DNA of 64,000 bases from 79-D21 sp022839995 (GCA_022839995.1 JALHIN010000008.1:24326-88325); one strand, 5' to 3'. Shown: positions 32,971 to 41,542, numbered from the stretch's first letter. The notes: a model not told the origin generated them from the letters alone. Numbers and translations: made by a program.

Positions 32971-33897
32971 ATGGAAAAACCGCAACGGGGCCAGGGAATA
33001 AAAGGTTGCAGGGGGCTTGTGACGGCCGGGCTGGCAGTGGTTTCCGCCGCAGGCTTTTTTGCGGAAAACCGGGGCGTTCCCCTCGGCAGGCTGCTATGGC
33101 TTGCGGGGGGATCAGGGATCGTAGGGCTCATGACCAACGTCCTTGCCGTCAGGATGATCTTCCACAAGGTTTCTCTCCGCTTTCGCGGGCATGAATGGAT
33201 CCTCCCCGGAAGCGGCCTGGTCACGAGGAACCAGGAAAAGATCCTGGAAACCCTTGCCCGCGAGCTGCGAGAGCGCCTCCTGACCCAAGAAACGCTTGAA
33301 CGGGCGGTTTCGGAGGGAAAACTCCTGGAAAATGCCGGACCAACCTTTCGCAAGGAAGTGAGGCGTCTTTTTCTCAGGAGATCCAACCTTCGGAAGATGG
33401 CAACAGCGATCGAGGGCCCCCTCCAGAGAATCCTTCTCGGTGCGGAAACCGAACGGTTTGTCCGCCTCCAGGTCGAGAAGGCGCTCCAGGACAGCCTGCT
33501 CCTCGGTATGGCTGGAAAGCTCGGGTTGCTGAAGAGCGAGAGGGTTGCGGACTGGATCCTTCGCTCCGCATCGGAAAGCCTGAACCGATCCCTCGTCACG
33601 GAGGCGGGATTGAAGGCAACACAGAAGAAATTGGCTTTCCTGCTGGAACATGCGAGCCGCCTCGGGGACGCCGAGATCCTCGAAATGGCCAGGGACAGCT
33701 TCGAAAGGCTTCTCATCCGGATGCTCAGGGAGATCGATCTCGGAGAGCTCGCGAAGAGATCCTTGCGAGAAGCGACACCGGAACAGCTGGAGGATTACCT
33801 GGAAGCGCTTGCCAGGAAATACCTCGACTGGATCGAGATTTGGGGCGGCCTCATGGGAGCCGCCCTGGGGCTTGTCCTGTGGCTGCTGTCGAAATGA
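32971..33897 (+). CDS. DUF445 family membrane protein
   Basis: 308-residue protein. N-terminal hydrophobic segments (about 15-30 and 40-60) carry the DUF445 hallmark GLMTNVLAVRMIFHK, a long helical amphipathic middle (80-270) follows, and a C-terminal membrane helix closes it (GGLMGAALGLVLWLL). Function unknown; relatives include YheB-like proteins. ATG 32971. Its end overlaps the DinG-like gene by 4 bases, so the two are probably one operon. Confidence 0.8.
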   Translation: MEKPQRGQGIKGCRGLVTAGLAVVSAAGFFAENRGVPLGRLLWLAGGSGIVGLMTNVLAVRMIFHKVSLRFRGHEWILPGSGLVTRNQEKILETLARELRERLLTQETLERAVSEGKLLENAGPTFRKEVRRLFLRRSNLRKMATAIEGPLQRILLGAETERFVRLQVEKALQDSLLLGMAGKLGLLKSERVADWILRSASESLNRSLVTEAGLKATQKKLAFLLEHASRLGDAEILEMARDSFERLLIRMLREIDLGELAKRSLREATPEQLEDYLEALARKYLDWIEIWGGLMGAALGLVLWLLSK

Positions 33898-35813
33898 GTC
33901 CCCACCCGATGGAAGAGTACTTCAGCGAGAAAGGGGTTCTCTCGAGGATGGAAGGATTTGAATTCCGTCCTCAGCAACTCCAGATCGCGATGAGGGTCTG
34001 GGACCTTCTCCATTCGCCGATTCCGGGCACGCTGGCCATCGAAGCCCCCACCGGCATCGGGAAGAGCTTTGCGCTCCTTGTCCCATCGCTCCTCTGGGCA
34101 ACGGAAAACGACCGGACAGTGCTTTTGCTGACCGCGGGGCACGCCCTGCAAGGACAGCTCGTGAACAAGGACATCCCCCTTCTCGGAGAATTCCTGCCGC
34201 GGCCTTTCCGGTTCGGCACCCTGAAAGGGCGGACGAACTACCTCTGCCTCCGGAGGAGCGCGGAGCTGGAAAAAGGAGGATTCCTCGCCTTTGGGGATGA
34301 AGGGGCAACTTCCGTGAAAATCCTACGGTGGAGCCGAACAACCGAAACTGGAGACCTCTCCGAACTCGAGCTCCCGGAAACCCACCCGGTCCTTGAAAGG
34401 ATCGCGGCAAGCCGGGAAGGCTGCCTGGGAAGGCTTTGTCCCATGAAAAGCGAGTGCTTCCTCCAGAAACTCACCCTTCAGGCGCAAAACTGGCACCTGA
34501 TCGTCACCAATTACCATCTTTTCTTTTCGCACCTCGACGGGGGAAGAAGGCCTTTCCCCGTCCATTTTGATGCGGTTCTCTGTGATGAAGCGCACCGCAT
34601 CCCCGAAGCCGCCCGCTCGTCCGCAACCCGTTCCGCCTCGCCGGAGAGGTTCCGGAAGATCCTTTCCGCAAATCACCTTTCCGACCTAAACAAGGCCTTC
34701 CGGAACCTGGATCTACCGGCAGAAAAGCTGGCAGAAGGGTGGCAAGCGGCCGTCCGAGGCGTTGAACGCGTTTTTGGCCGGCTAGCCCTGCTGTCGAGAG
34801 AGGAAAGCGTGTTCCGCCAACCTTTGACAGGCCTTCGCCAGGACCTGGAGGGGGGCGTTGAGGTCCTGGCGGGAGAGTTGGAGAGGTTTGTTTCCAGGAC
34901 GGTGGGGGGGGAGCAGCAACAGGAGGTGGCGGAAGGTTTTGCGGTAGCCTCCCAGCTGGTTGAGGCACTCGAGGATCTCCGATGGTGCCTGGATGTTGTG
35001 GACTACCCACGATGGGCGACCTGGTGGGATGGCAACCAGATTCAGAGCACGCCCGTCCTAGCCGGCGCATCCGTCCGGGAGGCCCTTGCTTCCATGGAGG
35101 ATGTCCCCCTCGTCTGCACTTCGGCGACCCTGACGGTGGGGGAAGAGTTCCGTTTTTGGGAAAAGGAAAGCGGGATTTCCCCGAGCGAAACCCTCGTCCT
35201 GGACTCTCCCTTTGACCTTCCCACCCAGATGTCGATCTGGGTGATCGATCTCGGGCAGCGGGTTACCGACAACGGGTACGACGCGAAGGCGAGCCGGGTC
35301 ATCGAAAAGATGTGCGATGCGAACGGCGGAAGGACGCTCGTCCTCTGCAGCTCGAAGCGGCTGATGAGGGCCGTTTCGGCAAGGCTCAAGGCGAAAGAAA
35401 GGGAATACCGCCTGCTCTGCCAGGGGGAGGCCCCGAAGGAGGAATTGCTTGAAGCGTTCCGCAGCGATGAAACCTCGGTTCTTGTAGGAAGCCTCTCCTT
35501 TCGGGAAGGGATCGATATCCCAGGCGATGGGCTGACGCAGGTGATCCTAGACCGCATTCCTTTCCCCCACCCGGAGGATCCCATTGTGAGAGCCAGGCGT
35601 GACCTTGAGGGAAAGGAAACCTTTATCCAAAGCACGCTCCCGATGAGCCGGCTTTTCCTGCGTCAGGCGTTCGGGCGCCTCATCAGGAGGAAGACCGATG
35701 CCGGAAGGGTGGTGATCCTTGACGGGAGGGCCCTTCAACGGGAGGATTGGGGGATTTTCCAGGATTTTCCGGGTGTCCCCGTCAAGAGAGTCCGTCTGGT
35801 TCCGACGCCTTGA
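33894..35813 (+). CDS. DinG/XPD-like ATP-dependent DNA helicase with Fe-S cysteines
   Basis: Superfamily 2 helicase of 639 residues. Walker A APTGIGKS (51-58), DEAH box CDEAHRIPE (231-234 for DEAH), and C-terminal motifs SSKRLMRAVSARLK, GSLSFREGIDIPG and RQAFGRLIRRKTDAGRV. Between motifs Ia and II four cysteines (about 117-190: YLC, GCLGRLC, KSEC) match the [4Fe-4S] cluster position of DinG/XPD. It probably resolves R-loops or other DNA structures. Start ATG overlaps the DUF445 gene. It occupies the place just before rpmH where dnaA is usually found. Confidence 0.9.
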   Translation: MSPHPMEEYFSEKGVLSRMEGFEFRPQQLQIAMRVWDLLHSPIPGTLAIEAPTGIGKSFALLVPSLLWATENDRTVLLLTAGHALQGQLVNKDIPLLGEFLPRPFRFGTLKGRTNYLCLRRSAELEKGGFLAFGDEGATSVKILRWSRTTETGDLSELELPETHPVLERIAASREGCLGRLCPMKSECFLQKLTLQAQNWHLIVTNYHLFFSHLDGGRRPFPVHFDAVLCDEAHRIPEAARSSATRSASPERFRKILSANHLSDLNKAFRNLDLPAEKLAEGWQAAVRGVERVFGRLALLSREESVFRQPLTGLRQDLEGGVEVLAGELERFVSRTVGGEQQQEVAEGFAVASQLVEALEDLRWCLDVVDYPRWATWWDGNQIQSTPVLAGASVREALASMEDVPLVCTSATLTVGEEFRFWEKESGISPSETLVLDSPFDLPTQMSIWVIDLGQRVTDNGYDAKASRVIEKMCDANGGRTLVLCSSKRLMRAVSARLKAKEREYRLLCQGEAPKEELLEAFRSDETSVLVGSLSFREGIDIPGDGLTQVILDRIPFPHPEDPIVRARRDLEGKETFIQSTLPMSRLFLRQAFGRLIRRKTDAGRVVILDGRALQREDWGIFQDFPGVPVKRVRLVPTP

Positions 35814-35839
35814 TAGGCTTCCGCAGCCTGTGTTATAGT
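35810..35839 (+). promoter_or_regulatory. Promoter of the rpmH operon
   Basis: TTGATA (-35, 35810-35815), 18 bases, TATAGT (-10, 35834-35839). The -35 overlaps the helicase stop codon. A TTTTCCACA nonamer in the leader resembles one DnaA box but is single. Confidence 0.6.
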
Positions 35840-35905
35840 ATCAAGGCTGCCGTACGAGGGTATTTAATTTTCCTAAGATTTTTCCACAGCAAGGGGGTGT
35901 CGTCA

Positions 35906-36040
35906 ATGAAGCGGACTTTTCAACCCCATAAAACGCGCCGCAAGCGGACAATGGGTTTTCTCGTGCGCTCCAGTTCTCCGACTGGGCGCCGCGTCATCCG
36001 CAACAGGAGACGCAAGGGGCGCAAACGCCTCGCAGTCTAA
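35906..36040 (+). CDS. rpmH: 50S ribosomal protein L34
   Basis: 44-residue, extremely basic protein of the large subunit: MKRTFQPHKTRRKRTMGFLV, then SPTGRRVIRNRRRKGRKRL. ATG at 35906 behind AAGGGGGTG. Its stop codon is directly followed by the rnpA ATG, the normal rpmH-rnpA arrangement. Confidence 0.97.
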   Translation: MKRTFQPHKTRRKRTMGFLVRSSSPTGRRVIRNRRRKGRKRLAV

Positions 36041-36469
36041 ATGGACCGTCTTTTCGGGTTCCCGGACGATTTTCGGTTGAAAAAGGGATGGGAATTTGAT
36101 CGGGTCTTCCGCACCGGCCGACGCGTCAAAGGGGAGCTGGTGCGGTTGTTGTTTCTGGACACCGGAGATGGCCCCCCTCGGCTGGGTGCGGCTGTCGGCA
36201 AGCGACAGGGGTCCTCGGTACGGCGCAACCGCGGCAGGAGGATCCTTCGGGAGGCCTTCAGGCACTGCAGGCCTTGGCTGAAAGAAGGGGTCTGGATCGT
36301 TGCCATGTTGAGGACTGTCGGCCTCTCTGCCGGGGCAAGAGAAATCTATACCGACCTGGTCCATCTCCTTGAAGCGGAAGGACTGTTGAAACCCGGTTTT
36401 CCTAAACTTTTCCCGACGCAAGGCGAAAAAAACGGTGAAAAAGTCTTTACCCGCGGTCCTCGCCCTTAG
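36041..36469 (+). CDS. rnpA: Ribonuclease P protein component
   Basis: Protein subunit of RNase P, which matures tRNA 5' ends. 142 residues with FRLKKGWEFDRVFRTGRRVK at 11-30 and the RNR-type motif region AVGKRQGSSVRRNRGRRILREAFR (about 51-74). The last 30 residues extend past the usual end and overlap the yidD start by 35 bases. No clear ribosome site; translation is probably coupled to rpmH. Confidence 0.94.
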   Translation: MDRLFGFPDDFRLKKGWEFDRVFRTGRRVKGELVRLLFLDTGDGPPRLGAAVGKRQGSSVRRNRGRRILREAFRHCRPWLKEGVWIVAMLRTVGLSAGAREIYTDLVHLLEAEGLLKPGFPKLFPTQGEKNGEKVFTRGPRP

Positions 36470-36713
36470 CCTGATCCGGTTTTACCAGCGTTTTCTCTCC
36501 CCCCTGCTGGGGAGGAATTGTCGTTTTTCGCCGACCTGTTCGGCCTATACGTTTGAGGCAATCGAACGCTATGGATTTCTGCGCGGGATCGTTCTCGGAA
36601 CCCACCGCATCCTTCGATGCGGTCCGTGGTGCGCAGGAGGGTACGATCCCGTTCCAGAACCTGAAGAAAAGAAAGCTCAGAAGACTTCGAAGACTGAACC
36701 AGAGGGACGGTGA
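36435..36713 (+). CDS. yidD: Membrane protein insertion efficiency factor YidD
   Basis: 92-residue peripheral membrane protein: LIRFYQRFLSPLLGRNCRFS, PTCSAYTFEAIERYG, then GIVLGTHRILRCGPWCAGGYDPVP, the invariant YidD pattern with its cysteines. GTG start inside rnpA. Assists YidC. The tail after DPVP is charged and variable. Confidence 0.94.
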   Translation: MKKSLPAVLALSLIRFYQRFLSPLLGRNCRFSPTCSAYTFEAIERYGFLRGIVLGTHRILRCGPWCAGGYDPVPEPEEKKAQKTSKTEPEGR

Positions 36714-37504
36714 ATCGCTTGGGTACCTTGTGGAACCAGGCAGGCGAACTGCTTCTGAAAATCTTGGAACTGTTTTACGGGATGACCCACTCCTACGGGC
36801 TCGCCATCATCCTGCTCACGATCCTCGTGAGGATCGTTCTTCATCCCCTGAACCAGAAGCAGCTGGTCAGCATGCAGAAAATGCAGAAGATCCAGCCACG
36901 AATCAAGACCCTGCAGGAGAAATATGGGAACGACAAGCAGAAGCTGAACGAAGAGACAATGAAGCTGTACAAGGAGAACCAGGTTAACCCGGCTGCGGGG
37001 TGCCTGCCTCTCCTTGTCCAATTGCCCATCCTGATCCTGCTTTTCAGGGTTCTAACGAACTTCAAGTTCGGGGGAGTCTCCTTCCTGGGAGTTGGACTCG
37101 AAGAATCCGTGCTTTCCACGATGGGCAAAGCTGTGGGGCTGACTGGCCCGGCTCCCGGAATTACGACCCTCCTGTCCGGGATCGCCTCCAACCCGGCAGG
37201 GCTCCTGAAGGTGGGAATATACGGTCCCAACCTTATCCTTCTCGTGTCCATCGGGTTTTTGACCTGGTTCCAGCAGAAGCTTTCCTCAACAAACAACCCG
37301 CAGATGGCCTTCATGAACTGGTTCATGCCCGTTTTCCTTACCTTCATCTGCCTCAACCTGCCGGGCGGGGTCCTGCTTTACTGGGGGGTTTCGTCACTGC
37401 TGAGCGTCGTGCAGCAATGGCGTGTTGTGAAGACGACCGAAATCGAAATGGAGAAGAAGCCGGTTCTGTTCAAGAACAAGCCGACCCGAGACGGGGATTC
37501 GTAA
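36710..37504 (+). CDS. yidC: Membrane protein insertase YidC/Oxa1 (short form)
   Basis: Inserts and folds inner-membrane proteins. 264 residues without the large periplasmic P1 domain of proteobacterial YidC and without a lipobox. Core: YGLAIILLTILVRIVLHPLN with the conserved membrane Arg, a charged cytoplasmic hairpin (MQKIQPRIKTLQEKYGNDKQ), LPLLVQLPILILLFRVL, and the later helices ending GVLLYWGVSSLLSVVQQW. GTG start overlapping yidD by 4 bases. Confidence 0.94.
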   Translation: MNRLGTLWNQAGELLLKILELFYGMTHSYGLAIILLTILVRIVLHPLNQKQLVSMQKMQKIQPRIKTLQEKYGNDKQKLNEETMKLYKENQVNPAAGCLPLLVQLPILILLFRVLTNFKFGGVSFLGVGLEESVLSTMGKAVGLTGPAPGITTLLSGIASNPAGLLKVGIYGPNLILLVSIGFLTWFQQKLSSTNNPQMAFMNWFMPVFLTFICLNLPGGVLLYWGVSSLLSVVQQWRVVKTTEIEMEKKPVLFKNKPTRDGDS

Positions 37505-37537
37505 GCGGTTGCCCGGAAGAAGGAAAGGGAAGAAAAG

Positions 37538-38179
37538 ATGGAACGCACCGAACCTCTGGTTGTCGAGACGGATTCGATCGAAAATGCCGTACTGGATGCG
37601 GCCCGGGAATGGAACATCCTGCCGGAAGATGTGCAGGTCCGGACACTTGAGGAAGGGAAAAGGTTCCTCGGCCTTTTTGCCAGGAAAACCCGGGTGGAAC
37701 TGCTCCCTTCGGGCGACGTCGATCTTTTGAGAGCGAAATGCATTCTTTCCGGCATCCTGAAACAAATGGGGATGGATGTCGGAATCCAGTTGGGCGAGGA
37801 GGATGTCCTGAACGTCACGGGGACGGACGCGGGGATCGTCATCGGGAAGTACGGAGAAACGCTGAAAGCCCTGGAGTACATCCTGAACCTGGTTACCCGC
37901 GATGGGGGGCAGGCACGGTCGATTCGGCTGGATAGTGACGGATACAGGGAGAGGCGTGAGGAAAACCTGAAACGGGTCGCTCTCTCCTCGGCGAGGGAAG
38001 CTGTTCGGCGCCGGCGCCCGGTGACGTTGGAACCCATGACGAGCTGGGAAAGGCGGGTCGTTCATATCGCCCTCAAAGACCACCTGGAAGTCGATACCCG
38101 CTCGGTGGGGGATGAACCCCAGCGAAGAGTTGTCATTTGGCCCAGGTCCGGGTCACGTCAGAAAAACAAGTTGAACTGA
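37538..38179 (+). CDS. Jag/KhpB RNA-binding protein (SpoIIIJ-associated)
   Basis: 213 residues in the standard order: N-terminal Jag domain (VVETDSIENAVLDAAREWNI), a KH domain near 90-140 (VTGTDAGIVIGKYGETLKAL carries the GxxG loop), and C-terminal R3H domain (MTSWERRVVHIALKDHLEVD, then TRSVGDEPQRRVVI). Cytoplasmic RNA binder tied to cell envelope and division. Closes the rpmH-rnpA-yidD-yidC operon; the usual next gene mnmE is absent. Confidence 0.92.
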   Translation: MERTEPLVVETDSIENAVLDAAREWNILPEDVQVRTLEEGKRFLGLFARKTRVELLPSGDVDLLRAKCILSGILKQMGMDVGIQLGEEDVLNVTGTDAGIVIGKYGETLKALEYILNLVTRDGGQARSIRLDSDGYRERREENLKRVALSSAREAVRRRRPVTLEPMTSWERRVVHIALKDHLEVDTRSVGDEPQRRVVIWPRSGSRQKNKLN

Positions 38180-38224
38180 AACGTCGCGGGACCTCTCGAA
38201 CGGGAGGTCCCGCGACGTTTCAGT
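38175..38224. terminator. Perfect 21-bp hairpin after jag
   Basis: Arms 38175-38195 and 38204-38224 are exact complements with an 8-base loop. A run of A rather than T follows on the plus strand, so it is not a classic intrinsic terminator for jag, although position argues that it ends the operon. Confidence 0.6.
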
Positions 38225-38297
38225 AAAAAAACCGATCCGGTATTCGTTCGTGCTCGGTAAAATTAGGCAACGAACCGGAAAGGAGAGGTGATTCCCT

Positions 38298-39716
38298 ATG
38301 GAGCGAGTCAAAAAGCTCGGTTTGGTCTTGGGTATTGCACTCTTGTTCATCGGGATTGTCTACACCGCACCACAATCTTTCAAACCCGCCGTGACTCCGG
38401 CCGTTTCGCAGGACGTTTTCACCGGGAACCCGGTGGCCGCCATTGCCAGCAAATCTTCTCCCGCAGTGGTGAACATCGATACGAAGACGCTGGTCAGGCG
38501 TTCTTTTTCGCCTTTTGGAGACGATCCGTTCCTGAGACAGTTCTTCGGTGACCAGATGGACCTGTTTTCCAGGGTCGTTCCAATGGAAGGAAAGGGGTCG
38601 GGTTTCATCGTAAGCCCGGATGGGATGATCCTGACGAACAACCATGTGGTCGACGGTGCCGACTCGGTGACGGTCACGCTGGCGGACGGGAGGCGTTTCA
38701 ATGCGGAAATCGTCGGCAAGGATCCGACCTATGACCTGGCAGTGATCCGAATCAAGGCAGCCAACCTTCCGGTCCTGAAGATGGGAGATTCGGACCGGAC
38801 CCAGGTGGGGGAGTGGGTTGTCGCGATCGGGAACCCCTTCGGGCTTGAGCATACCGTTACGGTTGGGGTCATTTCCGCCAAAAACCGGAGCATACGGCTG
38901 GAAAGGCTCAATTTCGACGGATTTTTCCAAACCGACGCGGCAATCAACCCGGGGAACAGCGGCGGTCCGCTGATCAACCTGGATAACCAGGTGATCGGGA
39001 TCAACACGGCAATCGTCCCTTATGCCCAGGGAATCGGGTTTGCGATCCCGATCAACGTTGCCAAGCAGGTCATGAATGATCTCGTCCGGTTTGGCCGGGT
39101 GAAGCGAGCCTGGTTGGGGGTCTACATGCAGCCGATCACTCCCGACATCGTGGAGGTCTTTGGCCTGAAGTCCTCGGAAGGGGCCCTTGTCAGCGACGTG
39201 GTTCCCGACTCCCCGGCGGAGAAGGCTGGCATTCAGAGGGGAGACATCATTCGGAAAGCCGGGAATCAAACGATCAAATCTCCTGATGACCTGTCGAACG
39301 CCGTCAGGAAACAGGCAGCTGGAGACAACCTTAAGCTTGAAATCCTGAGGGATGGGAAAACCTTGAACCTGAGCGCAAAACTGGAAGAAATGCCGCAGGA
39401 GCGAAGCCTTGGCGCCGACACCCAGCAAAGGATCGGCAACCGGCTCGGCCTCCAGGTCGGCAATTTGGACCCCAAAAACCGGCAGAGGTTCCAGCTGCCG
39501 GCTCTCCAGGGCGTTGTCGTCCTGGGTGTCGAGGACGGGTCCCCTGCCCAAAAGGCCGGGCTGCAGCCCGGTGACGTCATCCAGGGAGTCAACGGAAGGG
39601 CGGTCCGAGACCTTGTTTCCTGGGAAAGGGCGATGGGCCAGGCTAGAGGGAAAAACGTGGTCCTTCTCGTCTGGCGGGAAGGTCGAACCACTTTCGTGCC
39701 CTTGAAAGCCCGTTGA
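38298..39716 (+). CDS. HtrA/DegP-type periplasmic serine protease
   Basis: Quality-control protease/chaperone of the envelope. 472 residues: N-terminal membrane anchor or signal (about 6-24), trypsin-like domain with catalytic H116 (TNNHVVDGA), D146 (PTYDLAVI) and S221 (GNSGGPL), then two PDZ domains (about 270-360 and 385-470; RAWLGVYMQPI and KAGLQPGDVIQGVNGR). Two PDZ domains match DegP/DegQ. ATG at 38298 behind GGAGAGGTG. It converges on the two-component genes, which are candidate regulators of envelope stress. Confidence 0.95.
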   Translation: MERVKKLGLVLGIALLFIGIVYTAPQSFKPAVTPAVSQDVFTGNPVAAIASKSSPAVVNIDTKTLVRRSFSPFGDDPFLRQFFGDQMDLFSRVVPMEGKGSGFIVSPDGMILTNNHVVDGADSVTVTLADGRRFNAEIVGKDPTYDLAVIRIKAANLPVLKMGDSDRTQVGEWVVAIGNPFGLEHTVTVGVISAKNRSIRLERLNFDGFFQTDAAINPGNSGGPLINLDNQVIGINTAIVPYAQGIGFAIPINVAKQVMNDLVRFGRVKRAWLGVYMQPITPDIVEVFGLKSSEGALVSDVVPDSPAEKAGIQRGDIIRKAGNQTIKSPDDLSNAVRKQAAGDNLKLEILRDGKTLNLSAKLEEMPQERSLGADTQQRIGNRLGLQVGNLDPKNRQRFQLPALQGVVVLGVEDGSPAQKAGLQPGDVIQGVNGRAVRDLVSWERAMGQARGKNVVLLVWREGRTTFVPLKAR

Positions 39717-39739
39717 AAGGGAAACGGACCAAAACAGCC

Positions 39740-39767
39740 AGCCGGAGGGGCTGAAACCCCTCCGGCT
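39740..39767. terminator. Terminator between htrA-like and histidine kinase genes
   Basis: AGCCGGAGGGG / CCCCTCCGGCT stem with a CTGAAA loop in the convergent gap; short T-rich tail (TTTC) on the plus strand. Confidence 0.7.
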
Positions 39768-39768
39768 T

Positions 39769-40641
39769 TCAGGCTGCGGGGAAACGAACCCGAAACAGCA
39801 GTCCTTCTCCGAGTTCCGAGAGCATCTCGATTCGCCCGTTGTGGATTTGGGCGATCCGATAAACAAGGGGCAACCCGATCCCGTACCCGGGCAGATGTCT
39901 TGAACCGTCGGCCCTCCAGAAGAGTTCGAAACATTGACGGATCTCCTCCGGTGACATGCCGGGTCCCGTATCCCAGACCTCCAGCACGGATTCCCCCGCG
40001 GCCCCTTCCCGGTAGGTTCGTATCCCTAGGCGTCCTCCTGGGGGGGAGTATTTGCTGGCGTTGTCGAGGAGGTTGCAGGCGAGGGTGATGAGAAGATGTT
40101 CTCTCCCGAGCAACGGGGCGGGTTTGAGTTCCTTGACGACCTCCTGCCCCCGTCGGTTGAAAATCGGACTTAGATTCTGGCAGGCGGCGTCGGCGGTCCT
40201 CTGAAGATCCATGGGTTCGAGCTTTAGGGGTTTTTCGGAAAGGTCGAGCCGCGAAAGCTCGAGGAGAGATTCGATCATGTTTCTCATGGAGGAGACGTGC
40301 CCGATGATTTCAGTGAGCTTTTTCTCGTAATACTCGGTGGATCGCGGACGCAGCAAGGTGACCTCCGCCTTGCTTTTGATCACGCTCAAAGGGTTGAGCA
40401 GTTCGTGGCTTACGTTCGAAGTGTACCGGCGCAGGTTACGGATCGCCTTCCTGAACCGCTCCGACGAAGAAGACAATGCGGCCTGCAGCCTCGCGAGATC
40501 CTCCCCTTTCCCCGCTGCAGACGGTAGCGGGGCAGGACGATCCAGATCGAGGTCTTCAAAATACTCCGTCAGGGCGCGGAGGAGATCGGTTTCGAACTCT
40601 TCCTCGCCCGGCGGGTTTTCTCTGGCCCGCACGTCATCCAT
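39769..40641 (-). CDS. Soluble sensor histidine kinase
   Basis: 290 residues from ATG 40641, with no hydrophobic segment, so the sensor is cytoplasmic. HisKA dimerisation helix with phosphoacceptor H79 (NVSHELLNPLSVIKS), and HATPase with the N box (ACNLLDNASKYSPPGG), G1 (VWDTGPGMS) and G2 (PGYGIGLPLVYRIAQ). The first ~60 residues are acidic and have no recognised sensor domain. Longer in-frame starts reach into the response regulator gene and look non-coding. It lies 23 bases after the regulator and forms a pair with it. Signal unknown. Confidence 0.88.
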   Translation of the reverse strand: MDDVRARENPPGEEEFETDLLRALTEYFEDLDLDRPAPLPSAAGKGEDLARLQAALSSSSERFRKAIRNLRRYTSNVSHELLNPLSVIKSKAEVTLLRPRSTEYYEKKLTEIIGHVSSMRNMIESLLELSRLDLSEKPLKLEPMDLQRTADAACQNLSPIFNRRGQEVVKELKPAPLLGREHLLITLACNLLDNASKYSPPGGRLGIRTYREGAAGESVLEVWDTGPGMSPEEIRQCFELFWRADGSRHLPGYGIGLPLVYRIAQIHNGRIEMLSELGEGLLFRVRFPAA

Positions 40642-40664
40642 GGAAGATTTTTCCCCGATTTTGC

Positions 40665-41345
40665 TCAGGCCTGATCTGGGCAGACCACCTTGTACCCGAC
40701 TCCCCGAACGGTCACCACCATGAGATCCAGGCCAAAGGGCCGAAGCTTGTCCCGAAGGTATTTCACATGGACATCCACGACGTTGCTTGTCCCTTCGTAT
40801 TCTTCCTGCCAGACGTTCGAGATGATTTTGTCCCGCGTGAAGACCTGGTTCTCGTGGCGCATGAGCAGTTCGAGGATATCGAATTCGCGCCTTCTCAGGG
40901 GTACGATGTCTTCGCCGACTCGGCACTCCCTGCCCAGGGGATCCAGCGTCAGCGGACCACAGCGAAGCATAGCCGGTTTCGGCTCGGAAATCCTCCGGAT
41001 CAGGGCATTGACCCTGGCAAGAAGTTCCCTGAAATCGAAAGGCTTGATCAGGTAATCGTCTGCACCCTGTTCCAGTCCTGTGACGCGGTCTTCGATCGAA
41101 TCCCGGGCGGTGAGCATGATCACGGGAACCTTTTTCCCCTCTTCCCGCAGCGCGGAAACGATTTCAAGGCCGCTTAGCTTCGGCAGCATCAGATCCAGGA
41201 TGATACAATCATGGTCGCCGGCTCTCGCCTTTTTCAGGCCGTCTTGCCCATCGTACGTGAAATCGACGGTAAATCCGTTTTCGGAAAATCCTTCGGAAAG
41301 GACCTCCACCAGTTCTTTGTTGTCTTCGATAATCAGCAATTTCAT
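40665..41345 (-). CDS. OmpR/PhoB-family response regulator
   Basis: 226 residues. Receiver domain with E7, D8, phosphoacceptor D51 (IILDLMLPK) and the lysine of DDYLIKPFDF near 101; winged-helix DNA-binding domain from ~130 (LTLDPLGRECRVGEDIVPLR, then FTRDKIISNVW and VDVHVKYLRDKL). Transcribed with the soluble histidine kinase. An inverted repeat (AATGAAA-N7-TTTCATT, 41377-41397) lies just upstream of the gene and may be an autoregulatory site. Confidence 0.94.
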   Translation of the reverse strand: MKLLIIEDNKELVEVLSEGFSENGFTVDFTYDGQDGLKKARAGDHDCIILDLMLPKLSGLEIVSALREEGKKVPVIMLTARDSIEDRVTGLEQGADDYLIKPFDFRELLARVNALIRRISEPKPAMLRCGPLTLDPLGRECRVGEDIVPLRRREFDILELLMRHENQVFTRDKIISNVWQEEYEGTSNVVDVHVKYLRDKLRPFGLDLMVVTVRGVGYKVVCPDQA

Positions 41346-41376
41346 TGGGATCCCCCTCTCAATTCTAATGAAATCG

Positions 41377-41397
41377 GGATTTTCATTCTATTAAAAC
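41377..41397. promoter_or_regulatory. Inverted repeat upstream of the response regulator
   Basis: AATGAAA, 7 bases, TTTCATT: perfect 7-base arms within the 5' region of the two-component operon, beside TAGAAT hexamers on the minus strand that may be -10 elements. Candidate operator only. Confidence 0.35.
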
Positions 41398-41435
41398 ACA
41401 GGAAAGAAAGGTTGTCGAGAGGGGAGGTTGCTTTT

Positions 41436-41464
41436 TTGCACAATCTGCCCCGGGATGATAGAAT
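41436..41464 (+). promoter_or_regulatory. Promoter of rpsO
   Basis: TTGCAC (-35, 41436-41441), 17 bases, TGA-TAGAAT (extended -10, TAGAAT 41459-41464). Leader about 70 bases before the rpsO ATG. Confidence 0.75.
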
Positions 41465-41542
41465 ACTCTTCGACCCGGTACTCGGATGGGGGATTCGTAC
41501 CCCTTTCTGGGGCTTGGGATTTGTTCGAATTGGGGTGTCGAA

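Noticed and set aside
35870..35905. Possible oriC near rpmH
   Set aside because: Only one imperfect DnaA-box nonamer (TTTTCCACA), no AT-rich unwinding element, and no dnaA gene.
38220..39866. 548-codon open frame on the minus strand
   Set aside because: Antisense shadow of the HtrA-type protease, produced by high third-position GC.
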